From contig JAFTQI010000034.1 in assembly GCA_017462825.1 (NCBI GenBank), positions 1 to 35,231 of the forward strand: a stretch of 35,231 nucleotides of DNA, read 5' to 3'. A program made the position numbers and the translations under genes. The notes under the pieces were generated by a model. The model was not told where the DNA came from. It did not search any database and saw only the letters and a list, made by a program, of their open reading frames with translations. Shown in pieces: positions 8,354 through 17,179 of this stretch (position 1 is the stretch's first letter; each line of letters opens with the position of its first letter). This DNA comes from Clostridia bacterium (GTDB taxonomy: Bacteria; Bacillota_A; Clostridia; Christensenellales; Borkfalkiaceae).

Positions 8354-10335
8354 TGGCTGACGTTAAAACGCAAAAACGCCCCGTAATGCCCAAAGGTCCG
8401 ATGCGCGGCCGCGGTATGCCCGTACCCAAAGGCATGATTAAAAAAGGCACGCTTGGCAGACTTATTAAAACGGCGTTTAAATACTATAAATGGCGGTTGA
8501 TTTTTGTTATCGCGTTCATTATTATCAACTCGGTCGGAAGCTTAGTTTCGTCCGTATATATGCAACGGTTGGTAGATAAAGTCATCACGCCTGCGCTGGA
8601 AGTAGGCTTAAATTCCGAAATCAAAGCGACCCTGGTAGGCTTAATCATTCTCATGTGCACCGTTTACGGGCTCGTGACTTTGACGTCGTTCCTATATACG
8701 CGGATTATGGCGACGGTCACGCAAGGACTTTTGTACCACCTGCGTACGGATATGTTTGCGAAGATGCAAACGCTCCCGATTAAGTATTTCGATACGCACG
8801 CGCACGGTGATATTATGAGTACCTACACCAACGACACCGACGCGACTCGCCAGCTCATAGGTCAAAGCTTGCCCACGATTTTGAGCAACTCGCTCACCCT
8901 TGTTTTATCGATTGCGTTGATGCTCACGTACAGCTTTTGGCTTTCGCTCGTCGTCTTTTTGAGCACCGTTTTAATGACTGTAGTCGTTAAGAAAATAGGC
9001 GGTAACAGCGCGAAAAACATGGTCGCGCAACAAACTTCGCTTGCCGTAGAAGAAGGCTTTGTCGAAGAAATGATGAAAGGGCAAAAGGTTGTCAAAGTAT
9101 TCACGCACGAAGAAAAGGCGAAAGAAGACTTCGATAAACTCAATGAAAAACTCTTTAAAGACAGCGAAAAAGCGCATATTTTTGGCAATATTTTAGGGCC
9201 GATACTCGGCAATATCGGGAATTTTACCTACGTGCTTTTGTCGATTGTTGGCGGCGCGTTGTACGCGTTTGACGTACCGAATATGAGTTTTTCGACTCTG
9301 TTTGGCGGTACGACGGCATTGGGGATCGGTACGATTGTGCTTTTCCTTGGGACGTCGCGAAATTTCGCGCAAATCGTCAATCAAATGTCTCAACAAATTT
9401 CGATGATAGCGATGGGTCTTGCCGGTGCGAGCCGCGTCTTTACGCTGATGGACGAATCGCCTGAAAGCTACGACGGTTACGTTACGCTTGTACACGCGAA
9501 AAAGGACGAGAACGGGATTTTGTGCGAAACGGATGAAAGAACGGGGCTTTGGGCGTGGAAACACTTCCATAAAGCGGACGGCACGACGACGTACACCGAG
9601 CTTCGCGGGGATATCGTTATGGATATGGTAGACTTTTGCTACGTGCCCGAAAAGCAGGTGCTCAGCGACGTTACACTGTATGCAAAGCCTGGGCAAAAGA
9701 TTGCCTTCGTTGGCGCGACCGGCGCGGGGAAAACGACGATCACTAATCTCATCAACCGTTTCTACGATATTGCGGACGGTAAAATCCGTTACGACGGTAT
9801 TAATATCAATAAGATTCGTAAGTCCGACTTGCGCCGCTCGCTTGGTATCGTTTTGCAGGACACGAACCTTTTCACGGGTACGGTTATGGACAATATCCGT
9901 TACGGTAGATTGAACGCGACGGACGAAGAATGTATTGCGGCGGCAAAGCTTGCAAACGCGGACGATTTTATTACCCGTTTGCCCGACGGTTATAATACGA
10001 TGCTGACAAACAACGGCTCGAACCTTTCGCAAGGTCAAAGACAGCTTCTTTCGATTGCACGCGCGGAAGTAGCGGACACCCCCGTTATGATTTTGGACGA
10101 AGCGACTTCGTCTATTGACACGCGTACCGAAGCGCTCGTGCAAGACGGTATGGATAAACTTATGCACGGTAGAACGGTATTCGTTATCGCGCATAGACTT
10201 TCGACGGTGCGCAATTCCAACGCGATCATGGTGCTTGACCACGGAAAAATCATCGAACGCGGCACGCACGAACAGCTCCTCGAGCAGAAGGGGACGTATT
10301 ATCAGTTGTATACTGGTGCTTTCGAACTTGAGTAA
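8353..10335 (+). CDS. ABC exporter half-transporter, catalytic-site subunit
   Basis: The partner of the preceding gene (BmrD/LmrD/YheH-like), 660 residues. The N-terminal ~35 residues are basic and rich in Pro, Gly and Met. The six-helix membrane domain follows (about 45-360), then a linker of about 50 extra residues (373-425) before the nucleotide-binding domain. The catalytic motifs are intact: Walker A GATGAGKTT from G454, Walker B with catalytic E583 (LDEATSSID) and switch H614 (IAHR). The signature is LSQGQRQL, a common variant in such partners. Together the two proteins form one competent and one degenerate ATP site, as in TmrAB and BmrCD. Translational coupling by the TAATG overlap supports a 1:1 heterodimer. 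Confidence 0.93.
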   Translation: MADVKTQKRPVMPKGPMRGRGMPVPKGMIKKGTLGRLIKTAFKYYKWRLIFVIAFIIINSVGSLVSSVYMQRLVDKVITPALEVGLNSEIKATLVGLIILMCTVYGLVTLTSFLYTRIMATVTQGLLYHLRTDMFAKMQTLPIKYFDTHAHGDIMSTYTNDTDATRQLIGQSLPTILSNSLTLVLSIALMLTYSFWLSLVVFLSTVLMTVVVKKIGGNSAKNMVAQQTSLAVEEGFVEEMMKGQKVVKVFTHEEKAKEDFDKLNEKLFKDSEKAHIFGNILGPILGNIGNFTYVLLSIVGGALYAFDVPNMSFSTLFGGTTALGIGTIVLFLGTSRNFAQIVNQMSQQISMIAMGLAGASRVFTLMDESPESYDGYVTLVHAKKDENGILCETDERTGLWAWKHFHKADGTTTYTELRGDIVMDMVDFCYVPEKQVLSDVTLYAKPGQKIAFVGATGAGKTTITNLINRFYDIADGKIRYDGININKIRKSDLRRSLGIVLQDTNLFTGTVMDNIRYGRLNATDEECIAAAKLANADDFITRLPDGYNTMLTNNGSNLSQGQRQLLSIARAEVADTPVMILDEATSSIDTRTEALVQDGMDKLMHGRTVFVIAHRLSTVRNSNAIMVLDHGKIIERGTHEQLLEQKGTYYQLYTGAFELE

Positions 10336-10346
10336 AACGATGGATA

Positions 10347-10450
10347 TACTTCGCATTTCCGCGTTGTTGCTCTGCGCGCTTTGCTCACGTACGTTTAAGT
10401 ACGCTCCCGTCAGCGTGCTCGCAACGCCTTGAACTGCTCGCATCTTCATC
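10347..10450. repeat. Palindromic intergenic repeat, copy A
   Basis: The core at 10381-10411 contains the dyad CGTAC-N6-GTACG inside TTGCTCACGTAC and GTACGCTCCCGTC. It shares this core and further flanks (CTTCG upstream, CGCCTTG and TTGCTCGC-like stretches downstream) with copy B. The outer flanks (CGATG near 10349, CATCG near 10450) make the unit loosely palindromic over about 100 bases. This looks like a dispersed, REP-like, non-coding element. Confidence 0.6.
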
Positions 10451-10470
10451 GCTTTGAAAAAATAGAGAAT

Positions 10471-10503
10471 ACGCGGCGCAATACTTCGTTGCGCTGCGTT
10501 TTT
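10471..10503 (+). terminator. Strong hairpin with T run between the repeats
   Basis: ACGCGGCGCAA (10471-10481) pairs with TTGCGCTGCGT (10489-10499), giving 11 bp with one G-T, around a TACTTCG loop. TTTTT follows. Likely the main terminator of the ABC exporter operon, although it may belong to the repeat unit. Confidence 0.65.
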
Positions 10504-10575
10504 CTTGCTCACGTACGGCTAGTACGCTCCCGTCGAAAAGCCTCGCGCGCCTTGTCTTGCTTGCGTCTTGCTCCC
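10479..10575. repeat. Palindromic intergenic repeat, copy B
   Basis: The core at 10505-10534 has the dyad CGTAC-N5-GTACG and matches copy A over about 30 bases with only a few differences. The match extends unevenly on both sides. Copies A and B are in the same orientation, with cores 124 bases apart. Confidence 0.6.
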
Positions 10576-10586
10576 TTGTTGCTTTT

Positions 10587-10620
10587 ATCCCCACTTGAAA
10601 AATATTCAAGTGGGATTTTT
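10587..10620 (+). terminator. Terminator before the XRE-like gene
   Basis: CCCACTTGAA and TTCAAGTGGG arms with an AT-rich loop are followed by ATTTTT. Confidence 0.8.
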
Positions 10621-10631
10621 ACGAAAAAGTA

Positions 10632-10660
10632 TTCCTATTTTTTTATGGGCGTGTTATAAT
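10632..10660 (+). promoter_or_regulatory. Extended -10 promoter of the XRE membrane regulator
   Basis: TG-T-TATAAT at 10652-10660 is an extended -10. The -35 region (TTCCTA at 10632-10637) is weak. Confidence 0.65.
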
Positions 10661-10689
10661 AAGTGTAAAGAAATCGAAGGGAGCAAACT

Positions 10690-11745
10690 ATGAAAAATAC
10701 GTTTGGCGAATTTTTGAAAGAAAAACGGTTAGAAAAAAATCTAACGCAAAAGGATTTGGCAGAGCGATTATTCGTGTCGGCGTCGGCGGTGAGTAAGTGG
10801 GAAAAGGACGTTGCGCATCCCGATATTACCCTTTTGCCCAAGCTTTCGGAAATTTTGGGAGTGACGGAGCACGAGCTTATCACGGCGAGTGTGGATAAGC
10901 AAGCACGATTGGAAAAAACGCAGGCGAGAAAATGGCGAGTGGTTTCCTTTTCTTGGAGTTTGTTCTTTTATATTGCCTATGAGCTTGCGTTGATACCTTG
11001 CTTTATTTGCAATTTGGCGATAGATAAAACGCTTTCGTGGTTTTGGATTGTGGTAGCTGCGTTGTTGCTCGCTTTTACGTTTACGAACTTGCCGAAATTG
11101 ATTAGAAAAAATCGCTTATTATGGGTTCCGCTTTCTATGCTTGCCGCATTGTATCTTTTGCTTGCCGTTTGCGCAATTTACAGCAAAGGGGATTGGTTTT
11201 TGATTGCTGTGTTATCCATTTTGCTTGGTTTTGCGATTATTTTCACGCCTACGTATATTGCGCATTATAAAGTCTTTGCCAAAGTGAGAAAATACAACGA
11301 TTTCATCACCGTTGGCGTAGCGTTTATCCTGCTGAATATTTTGTTGATTACGTGCAATTTTTATAGCGTTTCCAACGGCTATGTAGAGAAACATTGGTAT
11401 TTGAAAATCGGTCTACCCGTCACCGTCAGCATTTACGCAATCTTGAACGTATTTTTGAGCGTGCGTTTTCTTAAAATAAACCGTTTCTTGAAAACGAGCG
11501 CGGTGCTTTTCCTCATCAATCTACTTTATTGCATTGTACCCCTTGCCGTACAAACGAAGAACGTGCATCTGCAAGAGGACCTTGAAGATTTGAAATTTTA
11601 TAAAGCGGATTTCTCGAAATGGAGTGCGGAGTTATTCATTGAAAGGAATATCCATTGTATTGTCTTTTTAACGATTGCCGCATTAGGACTTATATTCTTA
11701 ATCGTAGGCTTGATACGATGGCATTATAAGAAAAAAAGAGTATAA
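10690..11745 (+). CDS. XRE-family regulator fused to a multi-pass membrane domain
   Basis: A 351-residue protein with an N-terminal Cro/C1-type helix-turn-helix at about 5-60. The recognition-helix region SASAVSKWEKDVAHPD is the classic XRE signature. A short charged linker follows, then about eight hydrophobic helices from residue 86 to 341, ending in a KKKR tail. Such fusions occur in Firmicutes. The membrane part probably senses an envelope or small-molecule signal and holds the DNA-binding domain at the membrane, but no ligand can be named. The start has GAAGGGAG seven bases upstream, and a bidirectional terminator follows. It sits just after the ABC exporter operon, so a regulatory link to it is possible but unsupported. 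Confidence 0.82.
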   Translation: MKNTFGEFLKEKRLEKNLTQKDLAERLFVSASAVSKWEKDVAHPDITLLPKLSEILGVTEHELITASVDKQARLEKTQARKWRVVSFSWSLFFYIAYELALIPCFICNLAIDKTLSWFWIVVAALLLAFTFTNLPKLIRKNRLLWVPLSMLAALYLLLAVCAIYSKGDWFLIAVLSILLGFAIIFTPTYIAHYKVFAKVRKYNDFITVGVAFILLNILLITCNFYSVSNGYVEKHWYLKIGLPVTVSIYAILNVFLSVRFLKINRFLKTSAVLFLINLLYCIVPLAVQTKNVHLQEDLEDLKFYKADFSKWSAELFIERNIHCIVFLTIAALGLIFLIVGLIRWHYKKKRV

Positions 11746-11778
11746 AAAAGAACGGCTGTTTTGCAGCCGTTCTTTTTT
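11744..11778. terminator. Bidirectional terminator between convergent genes
   Basis: A perfect 15-bp stem, AAAAAAGAACGGCTG / CAGCCGTTCTTTTTT, has a five-base loop. T-rich ends in both directions serve the XRE gene and the leftward transporter/PHP operon. Confidence 0.93.
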
Positions 11779-11782
11779 ATGT

Positions 11783-12547
11783 TTAGAAAAAGGGTTTTTC
11801 TATTAGTTTTAAGCCGAATTTATCGACGAGCTCGTGCGCCTTTTGCAAGGTAGTGGGATCGTTGACCGATTCAGGTTCATGGGAGTCCAAGCCGAAGACG
11901 ATTTCGTTGCCCACCTTTGCCGCGATTTTCAAAAACGCTTCGTTGGGATAGCAGCGGTTTGTCCGAAGACCCAAAAAATTGAGTTCCAGGGGGATACCCA
12001 TTCTTTTCGCGCCTTTGCAAAGCCGCGTATATTCCCGCTCTACCGCTTCGGGTGAATAATTCGCGCCCGCAATATCGGGATGGGCAAGATAGAGAAAATC
12101 GCCCGTGGTAAGCCCTGCAAGCACCTGCGTGACGTACGCGGAGAGTTCTCCGTCCGTTTTCAAACGGTTGTGTACGGGTTGATTGTTTAACTCATTACCG
12201 AGAAAGTGCTGACCAAGAATCAAATAATCGGGTTTGACTGACTGCAAAAACTGGATTTCTTCCTTATGATAATCGGGATAATATTCCAGCTCAAAGCCAC
12301 ACAAAATGCGGATATCTTTCTCGTATTCTTTGGCAAGGGAACGTACCGTGTCCGCGTATAACTCGATTTCGTCCTGCTTCATACGGAAGAAAGATTGAAA
12401 ATCGGTATCGGGAAAAAGGTAGGGGGCATGGTCGGAAAAACCGAGCGTTTTAATCCCTGCTTCAATGGCTTTTTCCACGTATTCCCGTTCGGGAGTAAGC
12501 GACGCATGATTGCAACGCGCTGTATGCGTATGGTAATTATACAGCAT
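11783..12547 (-). CDS. PHP-domain phosphatase (HisK/histidinol-phosphatase family)
   Basis: A 254-residue metal-dependent phosphoesterase of the PHP family. The metal-binding signature is visible: HTHT at 6-9, CNH near 12-14, FSDHAPY near 37-43, a Glu in GFELEYYP, GQHF, LAHPD and GLDSHEPE. The closest family is HisJ/HisK histidinol-phosphatase, which removes phosphate from L-histidinol phosphate in histidine synthesis. PHP specificity is hard to call by eye, and no other his gene is in the window. Its start overlaps the stop of the transporter ATPase by one base (TAATG), so it is translationally coupled to the importer. That may mean the importer handles histidine or a related compound, which is inference. 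Confidence 0.85.
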   Translation of the reverse strand: MLYNYHTHTARCNHASLTPEREYVEKAIEAGIKTLGFSDHAPYLFPDTDFQSFFRMKQDEIELYADTVRSLAKEYEKDIRILCGFELEYYPDYHKEEIQFLQSVKPDYLILGQHFLGNELNNQPVHNRLKTDGELSAYVTQVLAGLTTGDFLYLAHPDIAGANYSPEAVEREYTRLCKGAKRMGIPLELNFLGLRTNRCYPNEAFLKIAAKVGNEIVFGLDSHEPESVNDPTTLQKAHELVDKFGLKLIEKPFF

Positions 12548-13449
12548 TAAAGCACCTTCGATAAAAACTCTCTAAGGCGTTCGTTTTTCGGGTTCGAGAA
12601 GAATTCCGCAGGCGCGCTTTCTTCTTTGATAACCCCTTCGTCGATGAATACGACGCGGTTTGCCACTTCTTTCGCGAAGCCCATTTCGTGGGTGACTACG
12701 ACCATGGTCATGCCGTCTTTTGCAAGCTCACTCATAACGGCGAGTACTTCGCCGACCATTTCAGGGTCAAGCGCGGACGTAGGCTCGTCGAAAAGGAGTA
12801 CGTCGGGTTCCATAGCAAGCGCGCGCACGATAGCGATACGTTGCTTTTGACCGCCCGAAAGGGTGGACGGATACGCGTCCGCTTTATCCGCAAGTCCGAC
12901 CTTTTCCAAAAGGTTGAGCGCAAGCTTTTGCGCGTCTTCCTTGGACATCTTTTTAAGCTTCATCGGTGCGAGCGTAATGTTTTGCATAACGGTGAGGTGG
13001 GGGAACAGGTTAAACTGTTGGAACACCATACCGATTTTTTGGCGTTGCTTATCGATATTTTTGGCTGCTTTTTTCTCGATTTCCTTTTCTACTTTACGAA
13101 GCGCAAGATAGTCCGCTTCTATCGCCTTGTATTTCGCTTGCGCTTCTTCGTCGAAAAGCTTTTTCTTTTTCAAAGCGAGCAAAGCTTTCATTTCGCGCTT
13201 TAAATAGATCCGTTCGTTTTTATAAAGATATTCGCCGTTCAAAACGATTTGACCGATAGACGGGGTTTCGAGCATATTTAAGCAACGGAGGAAAGTGGAC
13301 TTACCGCACCCCGAAGGTCCGATAATCGCGACCACATCCCCCTTATTGATGTCGATTGTAACCCCTTGCAACACTTTCAAATCCTTGAAAGACTTGTGCA
13401 AATCTTTGACGGAAACAAGTACGTTATTCGTATTTTCATTAGCGCTCAT
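12547..13449 (-). CDS. Polar amino-acid ABC importer, ATP-binding subunit with insertion
   Basis: A GlnQ/HisP-type ATPase energising amino-acid uptake. From ATG 13449 it has 300 residues, against about 240 for the family. Motifs: Walker [10 protein letters not shown] near 44-52, Q-loop FQQFNLFPH near 143-151, signature LSGGQKQR, Walker [14 protein letters not shown] and switch VVTHE. The extra length is one insertion of about 50 residues (about 75-130), rich in Lys, Glu, Leu and Ala and probably a helical hairpin, between Walker A and the Q-loop. I start it at 13449 because AAAGGAGG lies 10 bases upstream; an earlier in-frame ATG at 13470 overlaps that sequence. It follows the permease and overlaps its last codons. 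Confidence 0.93.
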   Translation of the reverse strand: MSANENTNNVLVSVKDLHKSFKDLKVLQGVTIDINKGDVVAIIGPSGCGKSTFLRCLNMLETPSIGQIVLNGEYLYKNERIYLKREMKALLALKKKKLFDEEAQAKYKAIEADYLALRKVEKEIEKKAAKNIDKQRQKIGMVFQQFNLFPHLTVMQNITLAPMKLKKMSKEDAQKLALNLLEKVGLADKADAYPSTLSGGQKQRIAIVRALAMEPDVLLFDEPTSALDPEMVGEVLAVMSELAKDGMTMVVVTHEMGFAKEVANRVVFIDEGVIKEESAPAEFFSNPKNERLREFLSKVL

Positions 13450-14146
13450 TCTTTGACATCCTCCTTTCAATGAATTTTTGAATGAAGGTCAAAATCAAAA
13501 CGATCGCCAAATAGATTATGGCTACGGTGAACAAAAGGGACATATAGCATGCAGGCTTTGCAAGACCGAGTTTTTCGGCAATACCGAGCAAATCCCACGT
13601 TTGTTTGCCGTTCACGCGCACAACGATATAAGAAACGATAGACGTTTCTTTGACCAAAATGATAATTTCGTTGAAAAGGGTAGGAATAACCACTTTAATA
13701 GCTTGAGGGATAACGATAGTAAACATCGTACGCACCCAGCTCATACCTAAGCTGCGCCCCGCTTCCATTTGTCCTTTATCCACCGAGTTGATACCGCTGC
13801 GGATGATTTCGGTCATGTATGCGCCCGAGTTAATACCGAACGAAAGAATGGGTATGATGAGGTTCGTATCTTCTTTTTTAAAATCAACAAGAATAAAGCT
13901 GTACATGATAAGCAGTTGCACGAGCATAGGCGTACCGCGAATAACCGCCACGTACACGTCAACGAACTTATCCAAGATTTTCATTACGATATTGTTTTTC
14001 GGTGCAATCTTAATCATTGCAAGAATTACGCCGATAACAAAACCGATCACGCACGCAATAAACGCGATGAGGAGGGAAATCCTCAACGCGTCTATTAAAA
14101 GGTCGCGTACGCTCCAAATATATTTCATTTGATTAGCGAAACTCAT
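13439..14146 (-). CDS. Polar amino-acid ABC importer, permease subunit
   Basis: A 235-residue integral membrane permease of the His/Glu/Gln/Arg (HisM/GlnP) family with about five membrane helices. The family motif [10 protein letters not shown] appears near residue 70. The cytoplasmic coupling EAA loop, with [11 protein letters not shown], lies near 131-141 and contacts the ATPase. Only one permease gene is present, so the transporter probably uses a homodimer. It has AAGGA upstream, follows the binding-protein gene by 22 bases and overlaps the ATPase gene, consistent with one leftward operon. Confidence 0.93.
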   Translation of the reverse strand: MSFANQMKYIWSVRDLLIDALRISLLIAFIACVIGFVIGVILAMIKIAPKNNIVMKILDKFVDVYVAVIRGTPMLVQLLIMYSFILVDFKKEDTNLIIPILSFGINSGAYMTEIIRSGINSVDKGQMEAGRSLGMSWVRTMFTIVIPQAIKVVIPTLFNEIIILVKETSIVSYIVVRVNGKQTWDLLGIAEKLGLAKPACYMSLLFTVAIIYLAIVLILTFIQKFIERRMSKNER

Positions 14147-14168
14147 TTATATAATCCTTTTTTGGAAA

Positions 14169-15002
14169 TTAGTTGTTACCGCTGCTATGATTAATCGTGT
14201 ATTGGTCGATCGTACCGTCAGCGATCATTTGCGCAAGAATTACGTTTACATCAGCAACGAGTTCGGTAGCTTCCTTGTTGAAGTACAATACGTAGGATTC
14301 GGGTTCTGCATCTAATTCGAAGCATTCCAAATCGGAATTCGCGTTAGAAATTTCTTGTGCGGGAAGCTTATCGATGATAACCGCGCCAAGCGTCGTGCCG
14401 ATGTCTTGGCTTGCAACGATTGCATTCTTATAAGCAATCTTTTCTGCGCCGAAAAGTTCGCCTGCGGGGATTTCGTTTTCTTCGTCTGCAGGTGCGGTTG
14501 CGTCGTCAAGCATAAATTCACCCGTCGTACCTTCTTGAACGCCGATCGTCTTGTTGCTCAATTCGTTAAGCTTGGAAAGAGGAAGCTTGCCGTCCGTCAA
14601 GTCTTCCGCGTCGAAGGTATCTACGGGAACGATTACATATTGAACGGAGGTTGCGTAGCTGATAGAAGCAAGAGCTACTTCATCACGGGAAGCCTTTTTC
14701 GTCATGCCTGCCGCGCCGACTGCCATTTTGTCTTTTTCTACTTCGAGAAGAATTTGGTCGAAGTCGATATCGTTCACAACAACGTTGTAGCCGAGTTGTT
14801 CACCGATGTAGTTCATAATGTCAATATCTACGCCGACAACGTCGCCTCTGTCGTTCAAATATTCATAGGGCGCAAAGCCTGCGTTCGTGTAAACGTACAA
14901 CGTTTCTTTGTCGCTGCCCTTACCGCCGCAGCCTGCGAAGCTGAACGTTGCCACTGCCGCAATCGTTGCCATAACGGTTGCCAAAATCTTTTTGAGTTTC
15001 AT
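14169..15002 (-). CDS. Polar amino-acid ABC importer, binding lipoprotein
   Basis: A 277-residue extracellular solute-binding protein. It has a basic N-terminus, a hydrophobic stretch and a lipobox SFAG-C25, so it should be lipid-anchored on the outer face of the membrane. The fold is the type-3 amino-acid-binding one. NAGFAPYEY near 40 and VGVDIDIMNYIGEQLGY near 56-72 match the consensus. R107 in KKASRDEV is the position that usually binds the ligand carboxylate, and GVQEGTTGEF is the usual lobe-2 motif. This gene is first in the operon and would be expressed most. Specificity within polar amino acids cannot be read from sequence. The start follows AAAGGAG. Confidence 0.93.
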   Translation of the reverse strand: MKLKKILATVMATIAAVATFSFAGCGGKGSDKETLYVYTNAGFAPYEYLNDRGDVVGVDIDIMNYIGEQLGYNVVVNDIDFDQILLEVEKDKMAVGAAGMTKKASRDEVALASISYATSVQYVIVPVDTFDAEDLTDGKLPLSKLNELSNKTIGVQEGTTGEFMLDDATAPADEENEIPAGELFGAEKIAYKNAIVASQDIGTTLGAVIIDKLPAQEISNANSDLECFELDAEPESYVLYFNKEATELVADVNVILAQMIADGTIDQYTINHSSGNN

Positions 15003-15021
15003 AATTTTATTCTCCTTTTTT

Positions 15022-15036
15022 ACTTTGTAACAAAGT
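15022..15036 (-). promoter_or_regulatory. Palindrome in the leader of the importer operon (candidate operator)
   Basis: ACTTTGT-N-ACAAAGT is a perfect 7-bp inverted repeat with one central base. It lies between the -10 box and the ribosome binding site. Candidate binding site for an amino-acid-responsive repressor; the regulator is not in the window. Confidence 0.55.
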
Positions 15037-15051
15037 TTATTTATGAAGCTT

Positions 15052-15080
15052 ATTTTATACCTTATTTAATAATAAGTCAA
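15052..15080 (-). promoter_or_regulatory. Promoter of the amino-acid importer operon
   Basis: Reading leftward, -35 TTGACT (complement of 15075-15080) and -10 TAAAAT (complement of 15052-15057) have a 17-base spacer. Confidence 0.8.
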
Positions 15081-15212
15081 TCAATTTTGCGTGAAATTTA
15101 ACTTTTTCTCACTTTTTAAAGTGCGTGAATGTATAAATGTATAAATTTTTTGAATATAACGTATAAAAGTATTTTTTTAAGAAGCGGGCGGATAGATTGT
15201 TGACGGAATATC

Positions 15213-15241
15213 TTGATTTTTTGAGAAAACTATGCTATAAT
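15213..15241 (+). promoter_or_regulatory. Promoter of tgt
   Basis: TG-C-TATAAT (extended -10, 15233-15241) has TTGATT 17 bases upstream (15213-15218). Confidence 0.75.
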
Positions 15242-15247
15242 GAGTAG

Positions 15248-16408
<1,161 letters not shown>

Positions 16409-16460
16409 GCGTTGAAAAGATTTAAAAACTTCGTTCTGCTGACGATTAAAGGAGTTATCT

Positions 16461-17171
16461 ATGTTAAAAATTGAGAATTTGACGAAGACCTACGGGAATA
16501 AAAAAGCGGTGGACGGCTTGTCCCTGCATATTCGAAAAGGAGAGATTTACGGCTTTATTGGGCACAACGGCGCGGGGAAAACGACTACCCTCAAGGCTTG
16601 CTGTGGGATTTTGAACTTTGAGGAGGGGGATATTTTCGTCGATGGAGTTTCTATCAAGGAAAACCCGCTTGATTGTAAGGCGAAAATCGCCTACATTCCC
16701 GATAACCCCGATTTGTACGCGTTTATGTCGGGGATACAGTACCTTAATTTTGTGGCGGACGTTTTCAAAATTCCGTCTAACGTGCGCAAGGAGCGTATCC
16801 GAAAGTACGGGGATATTTTTGATTTGACGAAAGATTTGGCACAGTCCATTTCCGCCTACTCGCACGGTATGAAGCAAAAGCTCGCCATCATTTCCGCACT
16901 CATTCATGAGCCGAAGCTGATTTTGCTCGACGAGCCGTTTGTGGGGCTTGACCCGAAAGCGGCGCACTCGTTGAAAGAGCTTATGCGCGAGCTTTGCGAT
17001 AGCGGCAGCGCGATTTTCTTCTCTACGCACGTACTCGAAGTCGCGGAAAAATTATGTGATAAAATCGCCATCATTAAGGATGGAAAATTGATAAAGCAAG
17101 GCACCGTGGACGAGGTGAAAGGAGATTCCGACCTCGAAAACGTATTCTTGGAACTCGTGGAGGCGGAGTAA
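16461..17171 (+). CDS. ABC exporter ATP-binding protein (EcsA-like)
   Basis: A 236-residue ATPase with Walker A GHNGAGKTT near 34-42, signature YSHGMKQKL near 132-140, Walker B LILLDEPFVGLDP near 152-164 and switch STHVLEV. The Q-loop position reads YIPDNPDLY with no Gln, a feature of EcsA/YxlF-type exporters. AAAGGAG precedes the start. It lies eight bases before a large membrane protein that must be its permease. Together they form an ABC-2-like exporter of unknown substrate, which resembles the Ecs system linked to protein secretion and intramembrane proteolysis. Confidence 0.88.
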   Translation: MLKIENLTKTYGNKKAVDGLSLHIRKGEIYGFIGHNGAGKTTTLKACCGILNFEEGDIFVDGVSIKENPLDCKAKIAYIPDNPDLYAFMSGIQYLNFVADVFKIPSNVRKERIRKYGDIFDLTKDLAQSISAYSHGMKQKLAIISALIHEPKLILLDEPFVGLDPKAAHSLKELMRELCDSGSAIFFSTHVLEVAEKLCDKIAIIKDGKLIKQGTVDEVKGDSDLENVFLELVEAE

Positions 17172-17179
17172 AAAAAAAT

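Larger units (their letters stand above)
10336..10689. other. Gene-free stretch with paired palindromic repeats and terminators
   Basis: I see no coding potential in these 354 bases. They hold, in order: palindromic repeat copy A, a strong hairpin with a T run, repeat copy B, a second terminator, and the promoter of the following XRE-like gene. Confidence 0.8.
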
